NCBI GenBank assembly: GCA_018815555.1
Contig: JAHIWF010000242.1
Location: forward strand, 1-42,357
Length of the DNA stretch: 42,357 bases
Source: Spirochaetota bacterium
Lineage (GTDB): Bacteria; Spirochaetota; Spirochaetia; Treponematales; UBA12059
Direction of reading: 5' to 3'
Each line of letters starts with the position of its first letter. Position 1 is the stretch's first letter. Under the pieces are notes generated by a model, which worked only from the letters and a program-made list of their open reading frames with translations, was not told the DNA's origin and searched no databases. Positions 17,707 through 26,355 of this stretch are shown piece by piece. A program made the translations under genes and the position numbers.

Positions 17707-18351
17707 ATGGCGGACAAGGCACGAAGACAAAGAAGCCAATCAGGAACCAAAGAGAGCATGCTGGCCGGACTACTGGCCGGTGCTGTATTTTTGGGTTTAT
17801 ATTTCTTTATACTGCCTGCCAACCTGGTGGTATCGCTGGTATCCTCCCTGGCTGCCTTCGGCGCTGGACTTTTACTGACCGGTAAACGGCAGAACCAGAT
17901 CCAAGGTAGACGCGAAGTAGTAAGTGAGGACTACCTGAACAGAGTGCTCGACGCAGGCGAAAATAAACTTGCCGAGTTGCAAAGTATCATTCCGCAACTT
18001 CTGGATAGCAAAATAAGAGACCAAGCCAACCTGATCGCCGGCCTGGTCAAAAAAATTATCGATGATATTGAAGCCGATCCGACCGATCTGGAACCCGCCA
18101 GCAAATTCTTCGCACAGTACCTGGATGCCACGCTTGGTATCCTCAGCCGGTACCTCGATATCAGCCAGCGCGGTATTGGCAGCCCTGAAACAACTGCTGC
18201 TGTAGCCAAGGTAGAAACAGTACTGAATACAATCAGACAGGCCTTCGAAAAGCAGCTGGACAAGCTGCTTGAGAATGATGTAATCGGCCTGGAAGTAGAG
18301 ATCCAGATGCTGGAAGAGACACTCATACGGGAAGGGTTGCAAAGACCATGA
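17707..18351 (+). CDS. XpaC-family membrane protein (5-bromo-4-chloroindolyl phosphate hydrolysis protein family)
   Basis: The predicted protein has 214 residues. A basic N-terminus is followed by two close transmembrane helices (residues 18-60, rich in LAGLLAGAVFLGLYFF and VVSLVSSLAAFGAG) and a long, largely helical cytoplasmic region up to residue 210 (LDAGENKLAELQSIIPQL, IIDDIEADPTDLEPASKFFAQYLD, and a Leu-heptad end). That architecture matches XpaC, a family named after a Bacillus phenotype; its biochemical role is not known. XpaC often neighbours TelA toxic-anion-resistance genes, but no telA is seen here. It begins two bases after the VWA lipoprotein and overlaps the next gene by four bases. 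Confidence 0.75.
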   Translation: MADKARRQRSQSGTKESMLAGLLAGAVFLGLYFFILPANLVVSLVSSLAAFGAGLLLTGKRQNQIQGRREVVSEDYLNRVLDAGENKLAELQSIIPQLLDSKIRDQANLIAGLVKKIIDDIEADPTDLEPASKFFAQYLDATLGILSRYLDISQRGIGSPETTAAVAKVETVLNTIRQAFEKQLDKLLENDVIGLEVEIQMLEETLIREGLQRP

Positions 18352-19445
18352 AGAAAAAATTACTGGGGATCCTGATACTTGTCGCCATTGTCGCGTTCGC
18401 GCTATCGTTCCGTTTCTTGTTTCCCTCATCCGGCGGCACCGCTGGCCAACCTGATATTTTCGGCCGTAGCACCGATACAGTAAGCGGCTTGATCGGCAGT
18501 GAAAAGGCCAACTTCCTTGAAAATCCAGAAACGAAGGAGCTGCTCCGGAAAACCGGGGGACTGCAAGTTGCCTACCAGCGGGCCGGTTCGATCGAAATGA
18601 TTGGCATGGACCACGTCGGCAAGGATTTCCTCTGGCCGTCCAGCCAGGTATCGCTCGAACTCTATAAACTGCGTGGCGGAACCGGCCAAAGCACAATTAT
18701 CTTCAATTCACCTATCGTGATCTACTCCTGGGACGTAGTGGTTGACGCGCTGGTTGCCGGCGGATATGCCGAAAACCGCAACGGCGTCTATTACATCGTA
18801 AGGTTCAGGGAACTGATCGAGCACACCCTTGACGGGACCACCTGGAACAGCATTGGACTACCCCAACTGTACGGCCGCTTCAGCATCATATCCACCGACC
18901 CGAACAAATCCAATTCCGGAGCCCAGTTTGCCGGCCTGCTGGCGAACATGCTTGCGGGAGAGGTAGCCACTGAAAAGCAAATTGACACAGTGAGCCCGCA
19001 GGTGCGCGAGTTTTTCGACAGCCTGGGCCTGATGGAACATTCTACTGGTACCTTGTTCGAGCGCTATATCACTCAGGGAGTGGGCTCCTATCCACTCATC
19101 GTAGGCTATGAAAACGGTCTGATCGAATTCGCCAGGCAGAATCCAGACATCTGGCCAAAGGTCAAGGACCGGATGCGCATTCTGTATCCCCTGCCGACAG
19201 TCTGGAGCTCGCATCCCCTGATCGCGCTTAATGAAAAAGGAAACAGGCTGATCGAAGTGCTAACCACCCAAAAATTCCAGGAGCTCGCCTGGAAAGAACA
19301 CGGCTTCCGCTCCGGCGTTCCGGGCACTCTGAACGACCCGATCGGACTCGGTATTGCAGGCATAGCCCGCGACATCGAACAGGTCATGCCGATGCCATCG
19401 CCGGTGATTATGGAAAAATTGCTTCTGACGATCGCCGGAAATTAA
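18348..19445 (+). CDS. membrane-anchored solute-binding protein
   Basis: The predicted protein has 365 residues with an N-terminal hydrophobic helix (LLGILILVAIVAFALSF) and no lipobox Cys, so it is either anchored by that helix or released. The rest is a periplasmic binding fold: IIFNSPIVIYSWDVVVDAL, then FSIISTDPNKSNSGAQFAGL and LIVGYENGLIEFARQNPD. The SNSGA segment is shared with the solute-binding half of the VWA lipoprotein encoded two genes upstream, suggesting related ligands. Its ATG overlaps the XpaC-family stop (ATGA), so the three proteins are made together. No ABC or TRAP permease follows, so a receptor role is more likely than uptake. Confidence 0.75.
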   Translation: MKKKLLGILILVAIVAFALSFRFLFPSSGGTAGQPDIFGRSTDTVSGLIGSEKANFLENPETKELLRKTGGLQVAYQRAGSIEMIGMDHVGKDFLWPSSQVSLELYKLRGGTGQSTIIFNSPIVIYSWDVVVDALVAGGYAENRNGVYYIVRFRELIEHTLDGTTWNSIGLPQLYGRFSIISTDPNKSNSGAQFAGLLANMLAGEVATEKQIDTVSPQVREFFDSLGLMEHSTGTLFERYITQGVGSYPLIVGYENGLIEFARQNPDIWPKVKDRMRILYPLPTVWSSHPLIALNEKGNRLIEVLTTQKFQELAWKEHGFRSGVPGTLNDPIGLGIAGIARDIEQVMPMPSPVIMEKLLLTIAGN

Positions 19446-20283
19446 GATGGATGGGATACTTCAGCATTCGGTACTTCCAGTAGATCAGCCTGCCAATCCT
19501 TAGTGTTACTGGCGAAGGTCCTGTTCCTCGCCGTCCGCACTACTTTAAAGATCCAACCTGATGGAAACACACTCGGCAGGGACAAACAGAATCGATCTTA
19601 TGAAAATAAGCCGCAGCAGACTAACATTCCCGGTTAGGTTGTAAATAAAACATAGCTGTTCAGCACTGGCATCCAACTGCCGGCACTGATAGACTGATTC
19701 CTGAACTGTACATCAGCCCGGAGCTGGCCTGAACGGTGAACCGGGAAGCGACTTCGAGACCTGGGTCTTGGATATCATTTTCCGGATCAGCTGGCTCGCA
19801 CTGCTTAATTACAAAAGTAGATTGTACTGAGCTTTAAGCTGCGGATACATCGGAGCATACAGCAATTCTCTTGGCGAAGCGATTACCACCGAAATGAAGA
19901 TGAGAAGACCAGATACGATCGAGACCGGAAACACCTCGACACCCCGCATCTAACCTATGATTGTGTGAGTGAAAAAATCCTGCATACCCCGTATATATTC
20001 GTTTCCAGCACCAAGCTGAAATTAAGCAATGTTGTCTGTGACCAGATTGGACTCAACGACGCATACTTAATACAGCCTACGACTAATCGCCATATGCTCT
20101 TCGTTATTGGAACCCCACACCACGATTCATCTGACAAGACATACATCGACATATTAAAGTACAGGGGAAGGCCCGGTCCGGTCGACAACCAAAGCCTCCG
20201 GACCAGGTCAGCAGTATAGCCACATTAATTTTACCGATAGTTTCCACTACCACATTGTCTTCACATCCAGTATCATCAGTATC
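19446..20283. other. 838-base stretch without an intact gene; probable gene remains
   Basis: No intact gene is convincing here. One frame from about 19702 to 19953 reads like decayed coding sequence: FETWVLDIIFRISWLALLNY, then a TGA at 19831-19833, then GYIGAYSNSLGEAITTEMKM and a run to TAA 19951-19953. A separate 84-codon GTG frame (19965-20219, plus) contains LNDAYLIQPTTNRHMLFVIG but has no clear ribosome site. I recognise neither. Because the VWA/XpaC/solute-binding set is often longer, this may be the relic of a fourth gene, but no TelA-like residue pattern was found. Confidence 0.45.
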
Positions 20284-21279
20284 ATGATGGCAGAAAATAC
20301 CACTTTTACCGAAGAACTCATAGCTTTGCTCGCCCCGGCCTTTGGACTGGACCGAAACGGGATCAGCTTCCTGACCGAAGGAGAAAACCTGATATTTTTA
20401 TATCAGAACGACAGCGACAGGCGCATTCTGCGGGTAAGCGGCAACCACGATCGCCGGCGCGCCGATATCGAAGCAGAGATGGACTTCATGCTCTGGCTTA
20501 ACCACTGTGGTGATGTGGCGGTACGCGTGCTGCCGACCAGCGAAGGCAGCTGCCTGGCCGAGCTGCCGTTAGAGGGAAAAACCAGGTACGCCATCTGCTA
20601 CGAAATGCTGGAGCGGCCCTTCCCCGGCAAGCAGGCTTGGGACAGTAAAATGTTCACCCGGCTGGGAGAACGCTGTGGTCAACTCCATCAGGCCAGCCTT
20701 CAATACAAGCCCGGCACTACGCAGCGCTACCAATGGCATGAGAATCCTGACCTGCACTACATCATGTCGCTCGACGGCAAATACCGCCTGGTAGCCGAAC
20801 GGACCCAAACCCTGGTCGAAAGGCTGCGGGCGCTGCCGGCTGACCGCTCCAAATTCGGGCTTATTCATGCCGACCTGCACTGCGGCAATATGGGCTGGGA
20901 CCGGCAGGGACAAATCCGCTTCTACGACTTCGATGACTGCCACTATGGCTGGTTTATGCAGGATCTGGCGGTTGCCTTGTTTTTCTCCTACTGGGAGCCG
21001 GACATGCTAGGGGGCATCATGAACCATAGTTCTGGCGATACCAACCATGCCGCCGATTTTGCCGGATCCTTTCTGGCCGGCTACCGTCGCCATGCCAGTC
21101 CGGATTCGGTACAGCTGTCCGCCCTGGGAGACCTGCTCAAACTGCAGCGCTGCCTGTTGTGGGGCGTGCTGCATGCCGATGGCGAAAACCGCGGAGAGTG
21201 GGAACAAGTCTACCAAAAATGGCAGAAAGAAATTGAAGCAGACCTGCCCTTTGTAGAGCTGGATTTTTCCGGGTTTTAA
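20284..21279 (+). CDS. APH-type phosphotransferase (aminoglycoside/homoserine-kinase-like)
   Basis: The predicted protein has 331 residues with a protein-kinase-like fold. GLIHADLHCGNMGW is the catalytic loop (Brenner motif HxDxxxxN, catalytic Asp), followed by IRFYDFDDCHYGWFMQDLA, where the metal-binding Asp of DFD replaces DFG. The N-lobe has a weak glycine loop (LTEGENLIFLY) and a strand with ILRVSG. Substrates of this family range from aminoglycosides to choline, homoserine and sugars; HADLHxGN with YDFDDC is nearest the SrkA/homoserine-kinase-like side, so a small-molecule or stress kinase is likelier than drug resistance. Two ATGs open the frame and no good ribosome site is visible. Confidence 0.8.
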   Translation: MMAENTTFTEELIALLAPAFGLDRNGISFLTEGENLIFLYQNDSDRRILRVSGNHDRRRADIEAEMDFMLWLNHCGDVAVRVLPTSEGSCLAELPLEGKTRYAICYEMLERPFPGKQAWDSKMFTRLGERCGQLHQASLQYKPGTTQRYQWHENPDLHYIMSLDGKYRLVAERTQTLVERLRALPADRSKFGLIHADLHCGNMGWDRQGQIRFYDFDDCHYGWFMQDLAVALFFSYWEPDMLGGIMNHSSGDTNHAADFAGSFLAGYRRHASPDSVQLSALGDLLKLQRCLLWGVLHADGENRGEWEQVYQKWQKEIEADLPFVELDFSGF

Positions 21280-21335
21280 TACTTCTGCATAGCACTGAAA
21301 TCAACTCGCACTCCGCCAGCCCCCGGCAGCGGCAA

Positions 21336-21365
21336 TTGACAAACGCGGCCTATCGGAACTAATCT
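21336..21365 (+). promoter_or_regulatory. candidate sigma-70 promoter of the transglycosylase gene
   Basis: A perfect TTGACA (21336-21341) is separated by 18 bases from TAATCT (21360-21365), a mediocre -10. It lies 58 bases before the ATG at 21423, in the 143-base gap after the kinase gene. The -10 match is only three of six, so this is tentative. Confidence 0.35.
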
Positions 21366-21422
21366 GCACTAACTCGATACTACTGTCGCCACCAAATCAT
21401 GTCATAGAACGGAACCCGTACA

Positions 21423-22460
21423 ATGCTTCCTGCAACCAAAATATCCGCATTGCTGACCAACGCCAAAAACATACAACCCTGGTCTTTCACCCGTTTCGGC
21501 CGGCGTCTCCGTGCCTTGACGCTGCGGGCAGCCATGGCTGCCGCCTGGCTGGGCCGCCATACAGTATGGGCATATCATTACTCCTACAACGCACTGCAAA
21601 CCCGCCTGATCTACGCAGCCAGCGCAAAAAAGCTCCGCACGGCTCTGTGTGCCGATTTCTGCCGTCCGGAGCGCAAGACCCTGCTCCCCGCCCTTGTGTC
21701 CAAAGCAGCAGCCGACCCGACAGTCTCATCGTCGGCCTCCAGAGCTGCTCCGGCCGCAAAGCGGTCCAGATTCTCCGGGCTGCTCACCGGCTTCAAACGC
21801 TGGTCACTCCGCGCCTTTCGGCTCATAGTCTATATGCATATCGTATTTGTGGCGACTACAACATTGCTCATCGTTGTTTACAAAAAGGTTGACCCGCCGT
21901 TTACCGTCCTGGCCCTGTCACGCAAATATTTCGACGGCTGGACCATTCAGCCACCGCAGCCGGCCACACTGGAAACCCTGCCCAAAACCCTGCGCTTCAT
22001 GCTCGTGGCGGTGGAAGATTCCAAATTCTGGACCCATCCCGGCTTCGACCTGGAAGCCTTCCGGCGGGCCGCAGCCGTAAACAAAGCCATTGGCCAGCCG
22101 CTGTATGGCGGTTCCACGCTGACCATGCAGCTGGCGCGCACGCTTTTTCTGGTACCGGCCAAGAGCTACCTGCGCAAATACCTGGAGCTTATCATAGCCC
22201 TGGAACTGGAGCTGATCCTGCCCAAAGAACGTATACTGGAGCTGTACTTTTCCTGGGCGGAATGGGGCAAAGGGGTATTCGGTGTAGAAGCCGCTGCCCT
22301 TTGGCACTATAAAAAGCCGGTAAAAAACCTGAGCGTCGGCCAGATGGCTCGACTGATTGCCATACTTTCCTCCCCCATACGCTATGGCCCCCACGAGGTG
22401 GGAAAGCGTGCCATCCTGAAAAGCCGCTATGATTTCCTGATAAAAAAATATGGCGGCTAG
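21423..22460 (+). CDS. mtgA: monofunctional peptidoglycan glycosyltransferase (GT51) with long basic N-terminus
   Basis: The predicted protein has 345 residues, longer than the usual 225-270 for MtgA. GT51 enzymes polymerise lipid II into glycan strands on the outer face of the inner membrane. A helix near residues 138-155 (VFVATTTLLIVVY) is the usual single anchor. Residues 185-345 carry the domain: AVEDSKFWTHPGFDLEAFR (catalytic Glu), GGSTLTMQLARTLFL, then LELELILPKERILELYFS and GKGVFGVEAAALWHY. The first 135 residues are Arg/Ala-rich with no family match, and internal ATGs could be the true start, though none has a good ribosome site. There is no transpeptidase domain. Confidence 0.85.
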   Translation: MLPATKISALLTNAKNIQPWSFTRFGRRLRALTLRAAMAAAWLGRHTVWAYHYSYNALQTRLIYAASAKKLRTALCADFCRPERKTLLPALVSKAAADPTVSSSASRAAPAAKRSRFSGLLTGFKRWSLRAFRLIVYMHIVFVATTTLLIVVYKKVDPPFTVLALSRKYFDGWTIQPPQPATLETLPKTLRFMLVAVEDSKFWTHPGFDLEAFRRAAAVNKAIGQPLYGGSTLTMQLARTLFLVPAKSYLRKYLELIIALELELILPKERILELYFSWAEWGKGVFGVEAAALWHYKKPVKNLSVGQMARLIAILSSPIRYGPHEVGKRAILKSRYDFLIKKYGG

Positions 22461-22508
22461 TGGCATCGCACAGCCCGGCCGGCAGTCTGGCTACACAGCC
22501 TGGGGCCC

Positions 22509-23678
22509 TCAGGAAACACTGGACGCGGTTGACCGGCCCGAGGTCGCGGCCCGATCAGGTTTATATAACAAACCGGCTATCAGCGCTGTCAGCGGCGCAA
22601 CCGTAACCAGCCCGAAGCTGCCAACCAGTGTGGTCAATATGTCCGCAGAAATATAGGACAGGTTAAGCATGTTTGCCAGTGGAATATTCTGCGCCATGAA
22701 CACCATCAAGAGCGAAATATAACTGCTGGAGTAGGCGAACAGCAGGGTGGTGGTCATGGTGCCAACCACCGAGCGTCCGACTGCCATGCCGGATTTTACC
22801 AGCTCGGCCCGGCTGATGTCCGGATGCTTCTCGTGTATCTCATGCACGGCAGCAGCTATGTCCATCGACAGGTCCATCACCGCCCCGGACGCGGCGATAA
22901 AGATGCTTGCATACAACAGGGCGGTCAGGTCCAGATGGCCGAAGCCGGAATGCAAAAGGCTTTCCGAAAATGGTTTTATAGCTCCATGCAGCCGGAAAGC
23001 CTGCCCAAACAGCTGGGCCAGAATCGCCGTAACCACCACGCCGCTGATGGATCCGAGAAAAGCGGTCCAGCCTTTGCGGGTAAAACCGGCGACCAGAAAG
23101 CATACAATGGCGGTAAGGAAGGCAACCAAAGCAACGGCAAACAATACCGGATCCAGGCCCCGCAGTATGCCCGGCACAAACAGCTTCCAGATTACCAGTA
23201 TAGATACCACGAACGACAGTATGGCTTTCAGCCCGGTACGTCCGGCATACAATATCAGAAACAGCACAAACAAACCCAGCAGCAGCGCCTGTACATCCAG
23301 ACGGTAGGGTCCAACCAGGCTGACATATGCTACCTCGCCACTGTCAGGATGCAGACTCAGTACGGCCAGAGCGCTGTCACCGGGCCGGTACAGGGTATCC
23401 AGCTCCAGTTTTCCCATTAATAAATTATCACTCTCCCATACTGCTTTGCTAAATCGCCGATTCCGGCTCTCCACCACCAACGACTGATGGCCGTGACTGG
23501 TCACTCCAACTTGTTTCACCTGGCTGTTGTCAACCGACACCACCCGCACTTTGATGCGGACGGAATTAGCATACAGTTCATTCTCATAGCCGGTCGGAAT
23601 CAACAATAAACCGATACTGAACAAGACAAGCACGGCAAGCAGAATAATGTTGGAAGTCGACGGTCGTACTGCAGGCAT
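22509..23678 (-). CDS. YibE/F-family integral membrane protein
   Basis: The predicted protein has 389 residues. The start is ATG 23678 because TTGGAG lies seven bases upstream; the frame runs 46 codons further across two hairpins and was rejected. After a first helix (NIILLAVLVLFSIGLLLIP) there is an extracytoplasmic beta region of about 100 residues, then seven helices. LYASIFIAASGAVMDLSMDIAAAVHEI and RSVVGTMTTTLLFAYSSSYISLLMVF are strongly conserved in YibE/F (PF07907), a family of unknown function. It follows alkaline phosphatase on the same strand by 139 bases, with two hairpins between. Confidence 0.85.
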   Translation of the reverse strand: MPAVRPSTSNIILLAVLVLFSIGLLLIPTGYENELYANSVRIKVRVVSVDNSQVKQVGVTSHGHQSLVVESRNRRFSKAVWESDNLLMGKLELDTLYRPGDSALAVLSLHPDSGEVAYVSLVGPYRLDVQALLLGLFVLFLILYAGRTGLKAILSFVVSILVIWKLFVPGILRGLDPVLFAVALVAFLTAIVCFLVAGFTRKGWTAFLGSISGVVVTAILAQLFGQAFRLHGAIKPFSESLLHSGFGHLDLTALLYASIFIAASGAVMDLSMDIAAAVHEIHEKHPDISRAELVKSGMAVGRSVVGTMTTTLLFAYSSSYISLLMVFMAQNIPLANMLNLSYISADILTTLVGSFGLVTVAPLTALIAGLLYKPDRAATSGRSTASSVS

Positions 23679-23723
23679 ACACAACTCCAATGGTGGATAT
23701 AGATTCAGGTCAAACATACAGAA

Positions 23724-23760
23724 GGCAGCCGACCGGTCTGCTGCAGACCGGCGGGCTGCC
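23724..23760 (-). terminator. strong GC-rich hairpin between phoA and the YibE/F gene
   Basis: GGCAGCC at 23724 pairs with GGCTGCC ending at 23760, and the inner arms around CCGGTCTG/CAGACCGG close a 37-base stem-loop with one bulge. It lacks a downstream T-tract. With the hairpin next to it, it probably ends or attenuates the alkaline phosphatase transcript before the YibE/F gene, or protects its 3' end. Confidence 0.45.
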
Positions 23761-23777
23761 CTTATAGCATATTCAGG

Positions 23778-23807
23778 ACGGCCTTCCTTCAGCAGACGGA
23801 AGGCCGT
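23778..23807 (-). terminator. hairpin immediately after alkaline phosphatase
   Basis: ACGGCCTTCC (23778-23787) and GGAAGGCCGT (23798-23807) are perfect ten-base arms around a ten-base loop, starting 11 bases after the phoA stop. No U-run follows on the minus strand, so a canonical terminator is not proven. Confidence 0.5.
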
Positions 23808-23817
23808 AAAGTTCATG

Positions 23818-25314
23818 TCAGCGGCGGCTGACCAGAGTTTCCAGACGCATGACAGCCGTCAATTTGCGGAAGATGTCAGTATTGTCATAGTATCCGCCGA
23901 ACAGATCCGCACCTTTACCGAGGGCAAAGGTGGCAACCGGCACACCGGTATGCGAATAGGAAGTCCAGCCGATACCGGCATACTGGTTCATGATATGGAT
24001 AACCTTTACGGTAAAGGGTTCATAACCGCCGTACATCAGATAGGTATTTTCCTGTACGGCCCGTTCCACCTCGTTGCCCATACTGCGCTGGAAAGCCCGT
24101 TCCAGCTGTTCTTTCTCATGGTCAGCCAGATCGGCAAACTTGATACCAAACCAGGCTTCTACCTGTGGCATAAGGTCAGCCAGCCGGGCGGCAGCGGCGC
24201 TGGTGGCGGTCTTGTAGGGCTTCAGCACCTGCTGGTCAAAGGCCACAAAAGAACCTTTCTGCAAGCCGATGCGGTCAAAGAAGGTTGAGTACTTGGTACC
24301 GGCAAAGCCGAGGGTCATGCCGCCGGTCTCATGGTCACCGGTAACGATGATCAGAGTATCTTCGGGATGCTGTTCGTAGAAGGCCACGGCCTTGGCAATG
24401 GCGCGGTCAAAGGCCAGGGTATCATTGATGGAAGCGGCGGCATCGTTGGCATGGCAGGCCCAGTCTATCTTGCCTGATTCTACGGCCATAAAGAAGCCGT
24501 CTTCGTTGTCCAACAACTCGATGCCTTTGGCTACATAATCAGCCAGCGACAGGTCGCCGCTCTGGCGGTCCATGTCATACGGCATGGCTGCAGAATCCTG
24601 CAGGGTTGCGTTAACTGCCAGCACTTTTCCGGCAGCCGGGGTAAGAGCTCTGAACGCGGCCGGATCATTAACATAGGTATAGCCGGCGGCCTTGGCCAGA
24701 CCGATCACGTCCGGCTGATCCTTGTTCTTGCCGGTGGGCTGGGCAAAACCGCCACCGCCGAAATAGTCAAAACCGCTCTGGGTAAGCTGTACGGCAATAT
24801 CGTACATATTGCTGCGTGACGGAACCTTGGCGTAGAAAGAGGCCGGGGTGGCATGGTCAAGTGAAACATTGGAGATAACGCCAACCTTGTACCCGGCTTG
24901 TTTAGCCAGCTCGGCAATGGTGGTAAAGGCAACAGTCTTGCCGGTGTCCATATTGATAACCCCGCTCAGGGTCTTATTACCGCTGGCGATGGCAGTTCCT
25001 GAAGAAGCGGAATCGGTGATGAACGAACTGGCATCATAGGTGGTGGTCAGTCCGGACACCGGAAAGCGGGTAAAGCCAAGCTGCTGGATGCGGATATCCT
25101 TGTTCGCCAAAGCGTTGGCATAAATTTCGGCAGAATTAATCTGGGTCATGGACATGCCGTCGCCGATAAACACGAACACATACTTGGCGGCAGTCTGCTC
25201 CATCGGCTGTGCCTGTGCGGGGGCCTCTTTCTGGCCATTGGCAAAAACCAGGGTGGGCAGAAGCAGAAGAGCCAGCAGCAGCGCGGCCAGCACTTTTCCT
25301 TTGTTGCGATTCAT
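23818..25314 (-). CDS. phoA: alkaline phosphatase
   Basis: The predicted protein has 498 residues. The start is ATG 25314, with GGAGGAG eight bases upstream; codons before it are non-coding. The signal peptide (LLALLLLPTLVFA) leaves a mature end ANGQKEAPAQAQ, typical of spirochaete exported proteins. It hydrolyses phosphomonoesters in the periplasm to release phosphate. VFIGDGM supplies the metal Asp, DSASSGTAIASG the nucleophile Ser, and ESGKIDWACHANDAA with VTGDHETGGMTLG the remaining metal ligands (Asp, His, Asp, His). FALGKGADLFGG near the C-terminus ends the fold. It is read divergently from the esterase gene; no convincing Pho box was found. Confidence 0.92.
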   Translation of the reverse strand: MNRNKGKVLAALLLALLLLPTLVFANGQKEAPAQAQPMEQTAAKYVFVFIGDGMSMTQINSAEIYANALANKDIRIQQLGFTRFPVSGLTTTYDASSFITDSASSGTAIASGNKTLSGVINMDTGKTVAFTTIAELAKQAGYKVGVISNVSLDHATPASFYAKVPSRSNMYDIAVQLTQSGFDYFGGGGFAQPTGKNKDQPDVIGLAKAAGYTYVNDPAAFRALTPAAGKVLAVNATLQDSAAMPYDMDRQSGDLSLADYVAKGIELLDNEDGFFMAVESGKIDWACHANDAAASINDTLAFDRAIAKAVAFYEQHPEDTLIIVTGDHETGGMTLGFAGTKYSTFFDRIGLQKGSFVAFDQQVLKPYKTATSAAAARLADLMPQVEAWFGIKFADLADHEKEQLERAFQRSMGNEVERAVQENTYLMYGGYEPFTVKVIHIMNQYAGIGWTSYSHTGVPVATFALGKGADLFGGYYDNTDIFRKLTAVMRLETLVSRR

Positions 25315-25366
25315 AAACGTCTCCTCCAGAGTTATTTTGTCCCGTCGGCAGTGCACCGCAGGACTC

Positions 25367-25380
25367 CACCACAGGTGGTG
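25367..25380. promoter_or_regulatory. operator-like palindrome upstream of phoA
   Basis: CACCAC-AG-GTGGTG is a perfect six-base inverted repeat in the 174-base divergent spacer between phoA and the esterase gene, 53 bases before the phoA ATG. It could be a regulator site; it does not resemble the PhoB box. Confidence 0.3.
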
Positions 25381-25488
25381 TATGGCCAGCATTGTGAAGC
25401 AGCTGTGTAATAAAAAGATGAAACAATCGTTAATAAATGATGGAAATTGTGTTACATTCTAGGACAACATTACTTCCAGGAGTGCGTC

Positions 25489-26355
25489 ATGGCCGACTTT
25501 AATATAGAAGAACATATATTGACCCTGCCCCAACTGCAGAATCGCAAACATACGGTGCGGGTACTTTTGCCGCCGGGTTACCACGATGAACCTGCGCGGC
25601 GCTATCCAGTACTGTACATGCACGACGGGCATAACCTTTTCTTCGCGGATACGGCTACCTACGGCACCCACTGGCAAATCGGCGAAACCATGAACGCCAT
25701 GGCGGCCGCCGGCGATCCCCGGCGTATTATCATCGTCGGGGTGGACTGCAACCACGGCCGCGACGGCATAGCCCGGCTGGACGAGTACTCCCCCTGGATA
25801 AACACCGGCATCGGCGAACTGCTCAGCCGTGCCGACGGCGTTACGGCCGCTGGTGGCGAGGGGGCGGCCTACACCGACTTTATTACTGATACCCTCATTT
25901 CCTGGACCGACCGGCATTATCGGACTATCGCAGCCGCCGGGTCACGCGCTATAGCCGGATCCTCCATGGGCGGCCTGATTTCGCTGTATGCCCTGTACCA
26001 AAAACCGGACTGCTTCCGCCTGGCCGGAGCCTTCTCCTCGGCCTTCTGGTTTGCCAAGGAGCAGGTGCTGGAACATCTGGCCGCCCATTACCGTCCGGGC
26101 AAGGCTGTGTATCTGGATATCGGCACAGCCGAAACCTCGGACCCTAGCAAGCCGGATTTTGCCCGTCGCTATCTACAGGACACTTTGGATGTCCGCGATT
26201 ATCTGGTCAGCTGCGGTCAGGAGCTCAGCGAACTGCCCTGTGTTATAGAGGAAGCTGCCGTACACAACGAGGCGGCCTGGGCCCGGCGCTTCCCTGGCTT
26301 CATCGACTGGGCGCTGCAGCGGCTGGAGGGAGCTCTGCCGGGAGAGCAAAAATGA
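25489..26355 (+). CDS. esterase (esterase D/Fes-type alpha/beta hydrolase)
   Basis: The predicted protein has 288 residues, cytoplasmic. The start is ATG 25489 because AGGAG precedes it by seven bases; 14 earlier codons were rejected. VRVLLPPGYHDEPARRYPVLYMHDGHNLF is the family N-terminus. AIAGSSMGGLISLYALYQKP holds the nucleophile Ser (GSSMGG), YLDIGTAE leads to the acid region, and VHNEAAWARRFPGFIDW gives the His. Relatives include carbohydrate esterases such as feruloyl esterases and siderophore esterases. The gene overlaps the M23 peptidase by four bases. Confidence 0.85.
   Translation: MADFNIEEHILTLPQLQNRKHTVRVLLPPGYHDEPARRYPVLYMHDGHNLFFADTATYGTHWQIGETMNAMAAAGDPRRIIIVGVDCNHGRDGIARLDEYSPWINTGIGELLSRADGVTAAGGEGAAYTDFITDTLISWTDRHYRTIAAAGSRAIAGSSMGGLISLYALYQKPDCFRLAGAFSSAFWFAKEQVLEHLAAHYRPGKAVYLDIGTAETSDPSKPDFARRYLQDTLDVRDYLVSCGQELSELPCVIEEAAVHNEAAWARRFPGFIDWALQRLEGALPGEQK

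Noticed and set aside
16082-19445. ABC transporter operon
   Set aside because: Two binding proteins are present, but there is no permease or ATPase gene, and one binding domain is fused to a VWA domain.
19965-20219. 84-codon plus-strand gene
   Set aside because: There is no ribosome site, no recognisable family and it lies in a region that looks decayed; kept only as part of the 19446-20283 note.
22840-23420. Plus-strand open frames opposite the YibE/F gene
   Set aside because: They are shadows of a conserved membrane protein on the other strand and have no ribosome sites or recognisable domains.
25315-25488. PhoB box upstream of alkaline phosphatase
   Set aside because: No pair of CTGTCA-like repeats with the right spacing is present; only an unrelated palindrome was found.
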